5,411 nucleotides of DNA, taken from NCBI GenBank assembly GCA_038236965.1, contig JBBRZF010000209.1, positions 1-5,411 on the forward strand, in the 5' to 3' direction. The notes below the pieces were generated by a model, which was given only the letters and a program-made list of their open reading frames with translations, was not told the DNA's origin and made no database searches. A program made the translations under genes and the position numbers. The DNA comes from JBBRZF01 sp038236965. GTDB taxonomy: Bacteria > Acidobacteriota > Terriglobia > Terriglobales > Acidobacteriaceae. The stretch's first letter is position 1; each line of letters begins with the position of its first letter. Positions 1 to 5,411 of this stretch are shown in pieces.

Positions 1-1184
1 ACCCAAACAACCCTGGCCAGAAGATAACTCAGGTTTATGGGCACGTCGGTATCGTTGAGTACGTCACCCCAGATGGCGTTTATATCAGTGAAGCCAATCA
101 CACCGGGAAGGTCCCTCACGATGGAGTTCCACGAGTCGCCCGCATTCGCCGAGCAATAGACCTGTCCGCCTGTAGTTCCAAAATATACGCCGCACGATTC
201 CAGGGAATCCACCGCCATCGCATCGCGCAGCACGTTCACGTAGCAATCGTGTTGTGGCAAGCCCTTGGTCAGCGCCTCCCATTCATTCCCGCCCGTGCGG
301 CTACGGTAGACGCGCAGTTTTCCCTCGGGAGGGAAGTGTTCGGAATCGCTCTTGATGGGCACCACGTAGATTGTCTCCGGCTCATGTGCATGCACGTCGA
401 TGACGAATCCGAAATCGGTTGGCAGATTGCCGCTCACTTCGTGCCACAAGTCTCCGGCATTGTCGCTGCGCATCACGTCCCAGTGCTTTTGCATGTAGAG
501 CACTCCGGGCTTCTTCGGATGCATCGCAACGTGGTGTACGCAATGTCCCACCTCCGCCGTGGGGTCAGGAATATATTCCGACCTCAGCCCCTGGTTGATC
601 GCCTTCCACGACTTTCCTCCATCATCCGTGCGGAAGGCGCCTGCCGCAGAGATCGCGATGTACATTCGCTGAGGGTCGCTGGGATCCAGGATGATGGTGT
701 GCAGACACATGCCGCCCGCGCCGGGTTGCCACTTCGGTCCCGACCCATGCTCGCGCAAACCTTGAAGCTCGTTCCACGTAGCTCCGCCGTCGCTCGAGCG
801 GAACAACGCCGCATCTTCCACTCCGGCATAAACCGTGTCGCTGTCTGTCAGCGACGGTTCCAGGTGCCACACTCTCTTGAACTCCCACGGATGCGGCGTG
901 CCGTCGTACCACTGATGCGTGCCCGGCACTCCTGCGTAGGTGAACTGGTTGCCGACCGCCTCCCAGGTTTTGCCGCCATCGTTCGAGCGCTGCATGAGTT
1001 GCCCGAACCATCCGCTGGTTTGCGACGCATACAAGCGGTTGGGGTCGACCGGAGATCCCTTCACGTGATAGATCTCAAATCCAGCGAAGTGCGGGCCGCT
1101 TACGTCCCACTTTTCGCGCTTGCCATCCGAGGTCAGGATGAACGACCCTTTTTTCGTGCCTACCAGGACTCGTACAGTGCTCAT
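1..1184 (-). CDS. BNR/YVTN-repeat beta-propeller protein (sialidase-like fold), C-terminus off the left edge
   Basis: I translated this frame by hand from the ATG at 1184. It stays open for 394 codons to the window edge, so the stop is not seen. The protein begins MSTVRVLVGTKKGSF and carries six BNR/Asp-box-type motifs: SNDGGKTW (67-74), SSDGGATW (130-137), TDDGGKSW (186-193), SDNAGDLW (240-247), SRTGGNEW (295-302) and SANAGDSW (345-352). These are spaced about 50-60 residues apart, as expected for propeller blades. The motifs are structural and do not establish glycosidase activity. Annotations such as 'exo-alpha-sialidase' or 'glycosyl hydrolase' for this family (COG4447-like) are by fold only. 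No signal peptide is visible, so a cytoplasmic location is likely. The start is supported by AAGGAG five bases upstream. It is the last visible gene of the cluster, 56 bases after the DoxX-like gene. The tail after VRDLPGV (about residue 356) does not look like the short ending I expect for this family. Confidence 0.9.
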   Translation of the reverse strand, partial: MSTVRVLVGTKKGSFILTSDGKREKWDVSGPHFAGFEIYHVKGSPVDPNRLYASQTSGWFGQLMQRSNDGGKTWEAVGNQFTYAGVPGTHQWYDGTPHPWEFKRVWHLEPSLTDSDTVYAGVEDAALFRSSDGGATWNELQGLREHGSGPKWQPGAGGMCLHTIILDPSDPQRMYIAISAAGAFRTDDGGKSWKAINQGLRSEYIPDPTAEVGHCVHHVAMHPKKPGVLYMQKHWDVMRSDNAGDLWHEVSGNLPTDFGFVIDVHAHEPETIYVVPIKSDSEHFPPEGKLRVYRSRTGGNEWEALTKGLPQHDCYVNVLRDAMAVDSLESCGVYFGTTGGQVYCSANAGDSWNSIVRDLPGVIGFTDINAIWGDVLNDTDVPINLSYLLARVVW

Positions 1185-1189
1185 CGCCT

Positions 1190-1195
1190 CTCCTT
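1190..1195 (-). promoter_or_regulatory. Shine-Dalgarno AAGGAG of the BNR-repeat gene
   Basis: On the minus strand AAGGAG stands five bases before the ATG at 1184, a near-ideal spacing. It fixes the start of the BNR-repeat gene. The motif's first base is also the last base (minus-strand sense) of a perfect 14-bp tandem duplication lying directly upstream. Confidence 0.75.
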
Positions 1196-1222
1196 GCGGT
1201 GTACCCTGTGCGGTGTACCCTG
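1195..1222. repeat. Perfect 14-bp tandem duplication
   Basis: The unit TGCGGTGTACCCTG occurs twice head to tail, at 1195-1208 and 1209-1222, with no mismatch. It occupies half of the 56-base spacer between the DoxX-like stop and the BNR-repeat start and abuts the ribosome binding site. Either a recent slippage duplication or a paired protein-binding site would explain it. The sequence alone does not decide between them. Confidence 0.9.
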
Positions 1223-1240
1223 TCCGCACACAGGAATTGT

Positions 1241-1657
1241 TTAGCGTTGAATCGGTAGCAATGCGCGCACACGGTCGTCGCGCAAGTAGAGCCCTCCCCA
1301 CAAAATGATTCCCAGGTAGACAGGGAACAGGATGTGGCTGAACAATGGATCGCCGACGCGCACATGCGTTGCCACGGCACCCCCCAGGTATCCCGTCAAC
1401 AGAACCGCACCCAGCACAGAGCTACGCGGAATCGCATACATCAGCGTGCAAACCAGCAGCAGGATTCCAAGCGGGAGGATGACGCTGGCCTCGTATCCAA
1501 GCTTCACCGTCCCCTTGATCGCGGGAGGCAGCATCAGCAGCTTCATCACGCCGTCCATCAGTAGAAACGCAATCACGAGTCCGCTCATGATGCGACCCGC
1601 CCAGAGCCTCTTCTTGTTTTGCGTTCCCGCCTGTAACGATTCATTTGCTGCTTGCAT
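1241..1657 (-). CDS. DoxX-like small integral membrane protein
   Basis: The protein has 138 residues and four predicted membrane helices, at about 23-42, 58-76, 80-97 and 107-124. Family hallmarks are DGVMKL in the first helix (35-40), a Pro-rich loop, and GYLGGAVATHVRVGDP (89-104) at the end of the third helix; this pattern is typical of the DoxX-like family (PF13564 type). A short polar N-terminus (1-17) precedes the first helix. The reaction is unknown; relatives are often linked to redox or stress functions, but nothing here shows that directly. A TTG at 1690 would add 11 residues, but the ATG at 1657 has GGGAGG six bases upstream and is clearly better. It lies 78 bases after the VOC gene and 56 bases before the BNR gene, probably in the same transcript. 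Confidence 0.88.
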   Translation of the reverse strand: MQAANESLQAGTQNKKRLWAGRIMSGLVIAFLLMDGVMKLLMLPPAIKGTVKLGYEASVILPLGILLLVCTLMYAIPRSSVLGAVLLTGYLGGAVATHVRVGDPLFSHILFPVYLGIILWGGLYLRDDRVRALLPIQR

Positions 1658-1663
1658 GAACTT

Positions 1664-1669
1664 CCTCCC
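1664..1669 (-). promoter_or_regulatory. Shine-Dalgarno GGGAGG deciding the DoxX-like start
   Basis: GGGAGG on the minus strand ends six bases before the ATG at 1657. The upstream in-frame TTG at 1690 has no comparable motif. This argues for the shorter 138-residue form. Confidence 0.75.
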
Positions 1670-1735
1670 ATCTTGATGTTCGAAGGCCAAAACTCGCGCG
1701 CCCCACGCGCCACGCGTTTCGAAGTTTGATGCGCC

Positions 1736-2149
1736 CTACCAAGGCTGCTCGCAGTTGATCATCCACGGCGTGCCGAACTGGTCAACTACCATACCAAATC
1801 GATAGGCCCAGAACGTCTGCTGGAATGGCATGTTCACTTTTCCACCTTCGGAGAGTGCGTTGAAGATGCGCTCTCCTTCGGCAGCGTACTTCAGGCTTAT
1901 GTTCACGCTAAAGCCTTGCGGCCGTCCTGCGGAACGTTCCGGCGGAGCGTCGGAAGCCATCAGCACCGAATCGCCGATGTTCATATGAGCATGCAGGATC
2001 TTGTCCTGCCAATCGGCAGGAACATGCTCTGCCGCAGGGCTTCCGGCGTTCTTCAGCATCGCGTTGATCTTGCCTCCAAAGCATTTCTCGTAGAACTTGA
2101 AGGCCGCTTCGCAATTGCCATTGAAAATGAGGTACGTATTCAGTTCCAT
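1736..2149 (-). CDS. PhnB-like VOC-fold protein (glyoxalase/bleomycin-resistance superfamily)
   Basis: The protein has 137 residues, a normal length for the family. It opens MELNTYLIFNGNCEAAFKFY (1-20), followed by CFGGKI. It then has the strand ILHAHMNIGDSVLMASD (51-67) and ends with QQTFWAYRFGMVVDQFGTPW (110-129). This is the PhnB/'3-demethylubiquinone-9 3-methyltransferase-like' pattern, with two babbab modules forming a small soluble fold. PhnB-like proteins are often named after phosphonate metabolism or methyltransferases, but that function is not shown and should not be assumed. AAGGAG five bases before the ATG supports the start. The gene follows the YciI/DGPF gene by 42 bases; the two families are often neighbours, which suggests a joint role. 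Metal ligands cannot be assigned with certainty from the sequence alone. Confidence 0.9.
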   Translation of the reverse strand: MELNTYLIFNGNCEAAFKFYEKCFGGKINAMLKNAGSPAAEHVPADWQDKILHAHMNIGDSVLMASDAPPERSAGRPQGFSVNISLKYAAEGERIFNALSEGGKVNMPFQQTFWAYRFGMVVDQFGTPWMINCEQPW

Positions 2150-2191
2150 GGTTTCTCCTTAGCGCATTCTGTGACGCAACGCATTGCTCGA

Positions 2192-2623
2192 CTACGACGC
2201 CTTCTTCTCTTCGATCCTCGCTCTCAGCTCTTCTTCCTGTTGTCGCAGTTCAGGAGTCAGTTCCGCGCCAAAGTCTTCCAACTCGAATACTTGGCGAATC
2301 TCTATCTCCGCCTCTTCGCCCGTCGGATTCGGACAGCGTTTGATCCATTCGATCGCTTCTTCTTTCGATTTCACCTTCCACATCCAGAACCCCGCTATCA
2401 GTTCCTTCGTCTCTGGGAACGGTCCGTCTATCACGGTTCGCTTATCTCCGGAAAACTTGACCCGCACCCCCTTCGAACTAGGTTGCAGACCTTCGCCCGC
2501 AAGCATCACACCGGCCTTCACCAATTCTTCGTTGTACTTCCCCATATCGGCGAGCAGCTTCTCGCTAGGCATCACGCCCGCTTCCGTGTCTTTGTTCGCT
2601 TTTATCAGCACCATGAATCGCAT
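2192..2623 (-). CDS. YciI-like DGPF-domain protein
   Basis: The protein has 143 residues and a compact ferredoxin-like alpha+beta fold. It begins MRFMVLIKANKDTEAG, continues with a helix ending YNEELVKAGVMLAGEGLQPS, and carries the diagnostic DGPF at 66-69 followed by PETKELIAGFWMWKV (70-84) and a helix EEAIEWIKRCPNP (88-100). This is the DGPF/YCII-related family (PF03795 type). Its members are small cytosolic proteins whose biochemical role is mostly unknown. The last 22 residues (122-143) are a highly charged predicted helix rich in Glu, Arg and Lys. AGGAG eight bases before the ATG at 2623 supports the start; an in-frame Met4 is less well placed. It is the first gene of the left-hand cluster. 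Many relatives sit next to ECF sigma factors, but none is present in this window. Confidence 0.92.
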   Translation of the reverse strand: MRFMVLIKANKDTEAGVMPSEKLLADMGKYNEELVKAGVMLAGEGLQPSSKGVRVKFSGDKRTVIDGPFPETKELIAGFWMWKVKSKEEAIEWIKRCPNPTGEEAEIEIRQVFELEDFGAELTPELRQQEEELRARIEEKKAS

Positions 2624-2969
2624 TTCAATCTCTCCTTTGATTTATTTCAATCCGATTGCTTGCCTTCACTGGTTAGTCGAATGGCAAACGCCAAAACGTT
2701 GGCCCGGCGAAAATTAAATTTGCAATCGAGTATGTCTGCAGACCCCACCGCAGCCGTTTGAAGAAGTGTATCGCACTGAATAGTGCAAAATCGCTGGTGC
2801 GCTTATTGGCATGATCAGCGACTTCGAACCGGCGGAAGAGGCTGCGCAAGAACCATTTCAGCCGCCGTGGACCCGTGGCGCGTCGAACGCCCTCGTCTCT
2901 CCGTTGAGGAAGTCCCATCCCTACGCGACAACCGTTAAAGTAGCTGCGACGTTCTTCCTCCAATAGACA
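2624..2969. other. Gene-poor intergenic stretch, probable promoter region of the YciI-VOC-DoxX-BNR cluster
   Basis: These 346 bases lie between the probable terminator of the NifJ/flavoprotein unit and the YciI start. I recognise no protein in them. A minus-strand frame of 96 codons (2673-2963, TTG start) and a plus-strand frame of 51 codons (2811-2966, ATG start, no clear ribosome site) are open but resemble no family I know. The first bases upstream of the YciI gene are AT-richer (about 2708-2724), as promoters often are, but I could not place a convincing -35/-10 pair. A short perfect dyad, GCACT-GAAT-AGTGC (2773-2786), could be an operator. A regulatory role for the stretch is inferred from position alone. 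Confidence 0.5.
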
Positions 2970-2997
2970 ATGGGGCGATTCTTTCGAATCACCCCAT
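2970..2997 (-). terminator. Probable intrinsic terminator with GAAA tetraloop, end of the NifJ/flavoprotein unit
   Basis: In minus-strand sense the sequence folds into a 12-bp stem, ATGGGGTGATTC paired with GAATCGCCCCAT, closed by a GAAA loop. The only non-Watson-Crick position is a G-U wobble in the minus-strand RNA; the plus-strand RNA would have a C-A mismatch and a TTTC loop. The stem is followed by TGTCTATT, a modest U-rich tail. It lies about 65 bases after the flavoprotein stop, and the strand asymmetry favours termination of minus-strand transcription. The imperfect U tract is the main weakness. Confidence 0.65.
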
Positions 2998-3011
2998 CTT
3001 TGCCATTGGTC

Positions 3012-3051
3012 GAATTGGGCGCAGGACCCTTCGCCTTCCTGCGCCCAATTC
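3012..3051 (-). repeat. Perfect 15-bp inverted repeat (hairpin) just after the flavoprotein stop
   Basis: GAATTGGGCGCAGGA (3012-3026) is exactly complementary to the sequence at 3037-3051, with a 10-base loop. It begins nine bases after the TAA of the dihydroorotate-dehydrogenase-like gene in the direction of transcription. No U tract follows, so it is a weak intrinsic terminator on its own. It could protect the mRNA 3' end, help Rho-dependent termination or act together with the second hairpin at 2970-2997. Confidence 0.75.
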
Positions 3052-3060
3052 CGGTACGGG

Positions 3061-4074
3061 TTAGCGGACCGGAAGACCCATGGAATAGCTGCTTAACACC
3101 TTCATGTAATTAGCGCGTTGGAATGCCGCCGGATGCGCGACATTCTTCTGGCTCATGCTGCCTTGCATCTGCACGATGGAATCGTACTCGTGCTCTTCGA
3201 GCCACTGCGTCAGGTTGGTCTTCAACACCGTCAGGTAATCGATGCCGTGCTCCAGTAGCGCCGAGGTAGTCATCGCGATGCGCGCTCCGGCCATCATGGA
3301 CTTCACCACATCTTCCGCAACGTGGACGCCGCCCGTGATCGCCATATCGGCTGCGATGTTTCCAAACAGCACCGCAGTCCAATGGAGACGCAGCTTGAGT
3401 TCGTTGGAACGGCTCAGCACCAGGTTTGGCACTACTTCCAGGTTCTCAAGATCGAAGTCCGGTTGATAGAAGCGGTTGAACATAACCAGAGCATCCGCCC
3501 CCGCTTCATCCAGCTTCCGCGCCATGTTCACGATGGAGCTGAAGTACGGGCCTATCTTCACCGCCACCGGGATCTTCACCGTGGCCTTCACCGCCTGCAC
3601 CAGTTCGATGTAAAGATTTTCCACATCGAGGCTGCTCAGCTTCGGATCGGTCGCCATGAAATAGATGTTCAGTTCCAGCGCATCCGCACCGGCCTGTTCC
3701 ATTTCTTTTGCATACCTGACCCACCCGCCCTTCGATACGCCGTTAAGCGAACCGATGATGGGAATGTTCACCGACGCCTTGGCCTTGCAAAGGTGTTCGA
3801 GGTAGGCTTCCGGCCCGAGCGCGAACAACTCCATGTCCGGATAATAATTGGCGGTCGATTCCGCGGAGACATCCGAACCCGCCCACAAGAAGCGGTCGAG
3901 TTCGTTGCTCTCAAGGTTGATCTGCTCTTCGAAGAGCGAGTGCATCACGATGGCCGATGCGCCCGCGTCTTCCATCTTTTTGATGTTCCCAAGGTCCTTG
4001 CAAAGCGGGCCCGCGGAAACAACGATCGGGGAATTCAGTTGCATGCCCATGTATCTGGTCTTTAAGTCGCTCAT
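3061..4074 (-). CDS. Dihydroorotate-dehydrogenase-like FMN flavoprotein, coupled to NifJ
   Basis: The protein has 337 residues, MSDLKTRYMGMQ to SMGLPVR, and a TIM-barrel of the COG0167 type. N-terminal LNSPIVVSAGPLC (13-25) matches the first FMN-binding strand. GSLNG (108-112), VAVKIGPYF (170-178, Lys173 expected to contact FMN) and GGVHVAEDVVKSMMAGARIA (248-267, expected FMN-phosphate region) follow in the family order. True dihydroorotate dehydrogenases have N-x-S/C-C-P-N with a catalytic Cys or Ser after the ELN strand; here that segment reads ELNIYFMATDPKLSS (134-148), so the base is missing and orotate formation is doubtful. Only two cysteines (25 and 96) are present, so no iron-sulfur cluster is expected. 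The ATG overlaps the NifJ stop (TAATG), and a longer frame reaching 4185 would start inside nifJ. I infer a redox role connected to NifJ, such as electron transfer from ferredoxin or to an unknown substrate. Confidence 0.9.
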   Translation of the reverse strand: MSDLKTRYMGMQLNSPIVVSAGPLCKDLGNIKKMEDAGASAIVMHSLFEEQINLESNELDRFLWAGSDVSAESTANYYPDMELFALGPEAYLEHLCKAKASVNIPIIGSLNGVSKGGWVRYAKEMEQAGADALELNIYFMATDPKLSSLDVENLYIELVQAVKATVKIPVAVKIGPYFSSIVNMARKLDEAGADALVMFNRFYQPDFDLENLEVVPNLVLSRSNELKLRLHWTAVLFGNIAADMAITGGVHVAEDVVKSMMAGARIAMTTSALLEHGIDYLTVLKTNLTQWLEEHEYDSIVQMQGSMSQKNVAHPAAFQRANYMKVLSSYSMGLPVR

Positions 4075-4090
4075 TATTTTCCCGCTCCCT
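4072..4090 (-). promoter_or_regulatory. TAATG stop/start overlap with upstream SD-like AGGGAG
   Basis: The NifJ stop TAA (4076-4074) shares its last base with the flavoprotein ATG (4074-4072). AGGGAG at 4090-4085 lies ten bases upstream of the ATG, inside the NifJ coding region. This geometry is typical of translational coupling and suggests balanced synthesis of the two proteins. Confidence 0.8.
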
Positions 4091-5411
4091 TTGCCGCAGT
4101 TGTATCCGCGGATTCGGTCGATGTCACCTCTGGCGTTGTCGCCGCAGCGAACGACTGGTTGGACAAATGTTCGTACGCTTTCCAACGTGCGGCTACATCG
4201 TCCTGCGCTTCCGCAAGCAGCTGTGCCGCCGCTTCCGGATTACTCTGCCGCAGCATCGTGTAGCGAGTCTCGTTGTAGATGTACTTGTCCAGCGAGATCG
4301 ATGGCGCCTTGCAATCGAGTTGGAACGGGTTCTTTCCCGTGCCCTGCAGTGCCGGGTTATAGCGGAACAGCGGCCAGTGACCGGACTGCACAGCCAGTTT
4401 CTGCTGATCGAGTCCGTGTACCAGGTCGTATCCGTGGGCGATGCAGTGGCTGTACGCGATGATGATGGACGGACCATCCCAAGCTTCCGCTTCCAGGAAT
4501 GCCTTCAGCGTCTGCATATCGCTGGAGCCCATCGCGATGCGCGCGACGTACACCTGGCTATATTGCATGGCGATCATGGCAAGGTCCTTTTTCGGACGCG
4601 GCTTGCCTCCGGCTGCGAATTTTGCAACCGCACCGCGCGGCGTCGATTTCGACATTTGTCCGCCCGTGTTCGAGTAAACCTCTGTATCCAGCACGAGGAT
4701 GTTGACGTTGCGTCCGCTGGCCAGAACGTGGTCCAGACCGCCGTAGCCGATGTCGTACGCCCAACCGTCGCCGCCCACGATCCACACTGCCTTCTTCACC
4801 AGCGCATCCGCCAGCGAGAGCAGGTCGATCGTCTCAGCCGTATTCTTTCCGGTGAGCAACTTCTTCAGTTCGGCAACGCGTGCGCGCTGCGCCTGTATTC
4901 CGGCTTCGTTCGACTGGTCGGCATCCAGAATGCTCTTCACCAGTTCTTCGGGAAGCACACCCGCAAGCCGTACTACCAGCTCACGCGCGTACTCTGTCTG
5001 CTTGTCCAGCGAGAGGCGCATGCCCATTCCGAATTCCGCGTTGTCTTCAAACAGCGAATTCGACCAGGCGATACCGCGCCCTTCTTTGTTCATCGTGTAA
5101 GGCGTGGTCGGCAGGTTGGCGCCGTAGATCGACGAACATCCCGTCGCGTTGGCTACCATGGTGCGGTCGCCGAACAACTGTGTCATCAGTTTGATGTACG
5201 GTGTTTCGCCGCAACCCGAGCAAGCGCCAGAGAACTCGAACAGCGGTTGCAGTAGTTGCACGTCCTTGATCTGCGACATGCTCAACTGACGGCTATCCAC
5301 TTCCGGAATGTTGAGGAAGTAGTCCCAGTTCTTGGCTTCCGATTCCCGAAGTTCAGGCTGCGGAACCATGTTGATGGCCTTGTGCTTCGTTTCCGTCTTC
5401 GACTTCGCCGG
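4074..5411 (-). CDS. nifJ: Pyruvate:ferredoxin (flavodoxin) oxidoreductase, C-terminal part, continues off the right edge
   Basis: This catalyses oxidative decarboxylation of pyruvate with CoA to acetyl-CoA and CO2, passing electrons to ferredoxin or flavodoxin in the cytosol. About 445 residues are visible; the family is usually near 1170-1200, so roughly the last third is here. The frame is open to the right edge, and the Met at 5369 is internal. Counting from the edge, ACSGCGETPY supplies Cys64 and Cys67, NATGCSSIYG supplies Cys92, and YSHCIAHGY supplies Cys323. Together these are the expected four ligands of the proximal [4Fe-4S] cluster. The thiamine-diphosphate site is GDGWAYDIG (214-222) plus LDTEVYSNTGGQ (241-252), with Asn248. 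LPTTPYT and WSNSLFEDNAEFG are further hallmarks. The last 24 residues (about 422-445) form an Ala/Thr/Ser/Glu-rich tail not expected of the core fold. The downstream flavoprotein gene is coupled by TAATG. Confidence 0.95.
   Translation of the reverse strand, partial: PAKSKTETKHKAINMVPQPELRESEAKNWDYFLNIPEVDSRQLSMSQIKDVQLLQPLFEFSGACSGCGETPYIKLMTQLFGDRTMVANATGCSSIYGANLPTTPYTMNKEGRGIAWSNSLFEDNAEFGMGMRLSLDKQTEYARELVVRLAGVLPEELVKSILDADQSNEAGIQAQRARVAELKKLLTGKNTAETIDLLSLADALVKKAVWIVGGDGWAYDIGYGGLDHVLASGRNVNILVLDTEVYSNTGGQMSKSTPRGAVAKFAAGGKPRPKKDLAMIAMQYSQVYVARIAMGSSDMQTLKAFLEAEAWDGPSIIIAYSHCIAHGYDLVHGLDQQKLAVQSGHWPLFRYNPALQGTGKNPFQLDCKAPSISLDKYIYNETRYTMLRQSNPEAAAQLLAEAQDDVAARWKAYEHLSNQSFAAATTPEVTSTESADTTAAKGAGK

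Noticed and set aside
249..1244. 331-codon plus-strand open frame
   Set aside because: It is antisense to the BNR-repeat gene, whose frame shows six clear repeat motifs. The plus-strand product is rich in Arg, His and Leu and resembles no family, as expected of a GC-rich shadow frame.
1658..1690. 11-residue N-terminal extension of the DoxX-like protein from a TTG
   Set aside because: The ATG at 1657 has GGGAGG six bases upstream, whereas the TTG has no ribosome site.
1916..2761. 281-codon plus-strand open frame
   Set aside because: It spans the antisense of two recognised genes (VOC and YciI) and their spacer; Phe/Arg-rich and without family features.
2673..2963. 96-codon minus-strand frame starting at TTG
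   Set aside because: Arg/Phe-rich product with no recognised domain. It fills the region expected to hold the promoter of the YciI gene and begins right after the probable terminator.
3322..4065. 247-codon plus-strand open frame
   Set aside because: Antisense to the DHODH-like gene; His- and Arg-rich with no recognisable motif.
4075..4185. 37-codon N-terminal extension of the DHODH-like protein
   Set aside because: It would lie inside nifJ in another frame. The ATG at 4074 starts exactly where the family N-terminus is expected and makes the usual TAATG junction.
4167..5255. 362-codon plus-strand open frame
   Set aside because: Antisense to NifJ, whose cysteine and thiamine motifs are unmistakable. 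The Arg/Val/Leu-rich product is typical of a mirror frame.

Overview
The window looks like chromosomal DNA from a GC-rich bacterium. The gene families and their order (BNR-repeat protein, DoxX-like, VOC/PhnB-like, YciI/DGPF, and a NifJ next to a dihydroorotate-dehydrogenase-like protein) suggest an Acidobacteriota relative. That assignment is inferred from gene content, not from a marker gene. Every convincing gene lies on the minus strand, so transcription runs from the right edge to the left. I see no mobile element, CRISPR array, tRNA or rRNA.

Right part (about 3061-5411): the C-terminal ~445 residues of a pyruvate:ferredoxin (flavodoxin) oxidoreductase (NifJ type) enter from the right edge. 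Its TAA stop overlaps the ATG of a 337-residue dihydroorotate-dehydrogenase-like flavoprotein in a TAATG junction, so the two are almost certainly co-transcribed and translationally coupled. The flavoprotein keeps the barrel and FMN-binding features but lacks the catalytic-base loop of true dihydroorotate dehydrogenases. It is more likely a redox partner or accessory of NifJ than a pyrimidine enzyme.

Middle (about 2624-3060): a gene-poor stretch. It starts (minus-strand sense) with two successive hairpins after the flavoprotein stop. The first is a perfect 15-bp stem. The second has a GAAA loop and a moderately U-rich tail and is the likely terminator. About 350 bases with no convincing gene follow, and these should hold the promoter of the next unit.

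Left part (1-2623): four closely spaced minus-strand genes, each with a good Shine-Dalgarno sequence: a YciI/DGPF-domain protein, a PhnB-like VOC protein, a small four-helix DoxX-like membrane protein, and a BNR/YVTN repeat propeller protein that runs off the left edge. Spacers are 42, 78 and 56 bases, consistent with one operon. YciI and PhnB-like genes are commonly found together, often beside ECF sigma factors, but no sigma factor lies in this window. The substrates of these four proteins cannot be read from sequence.

No clearly new system is visible. The points most worth following up are the NifJ/flavoprotein pair with the altered active-site loop, the tandem hairpins, a perfect 14-bp tandem duplication beside the BNR gene's ribosome binding site, and the unusual C-terminal tail of the BNR protein.
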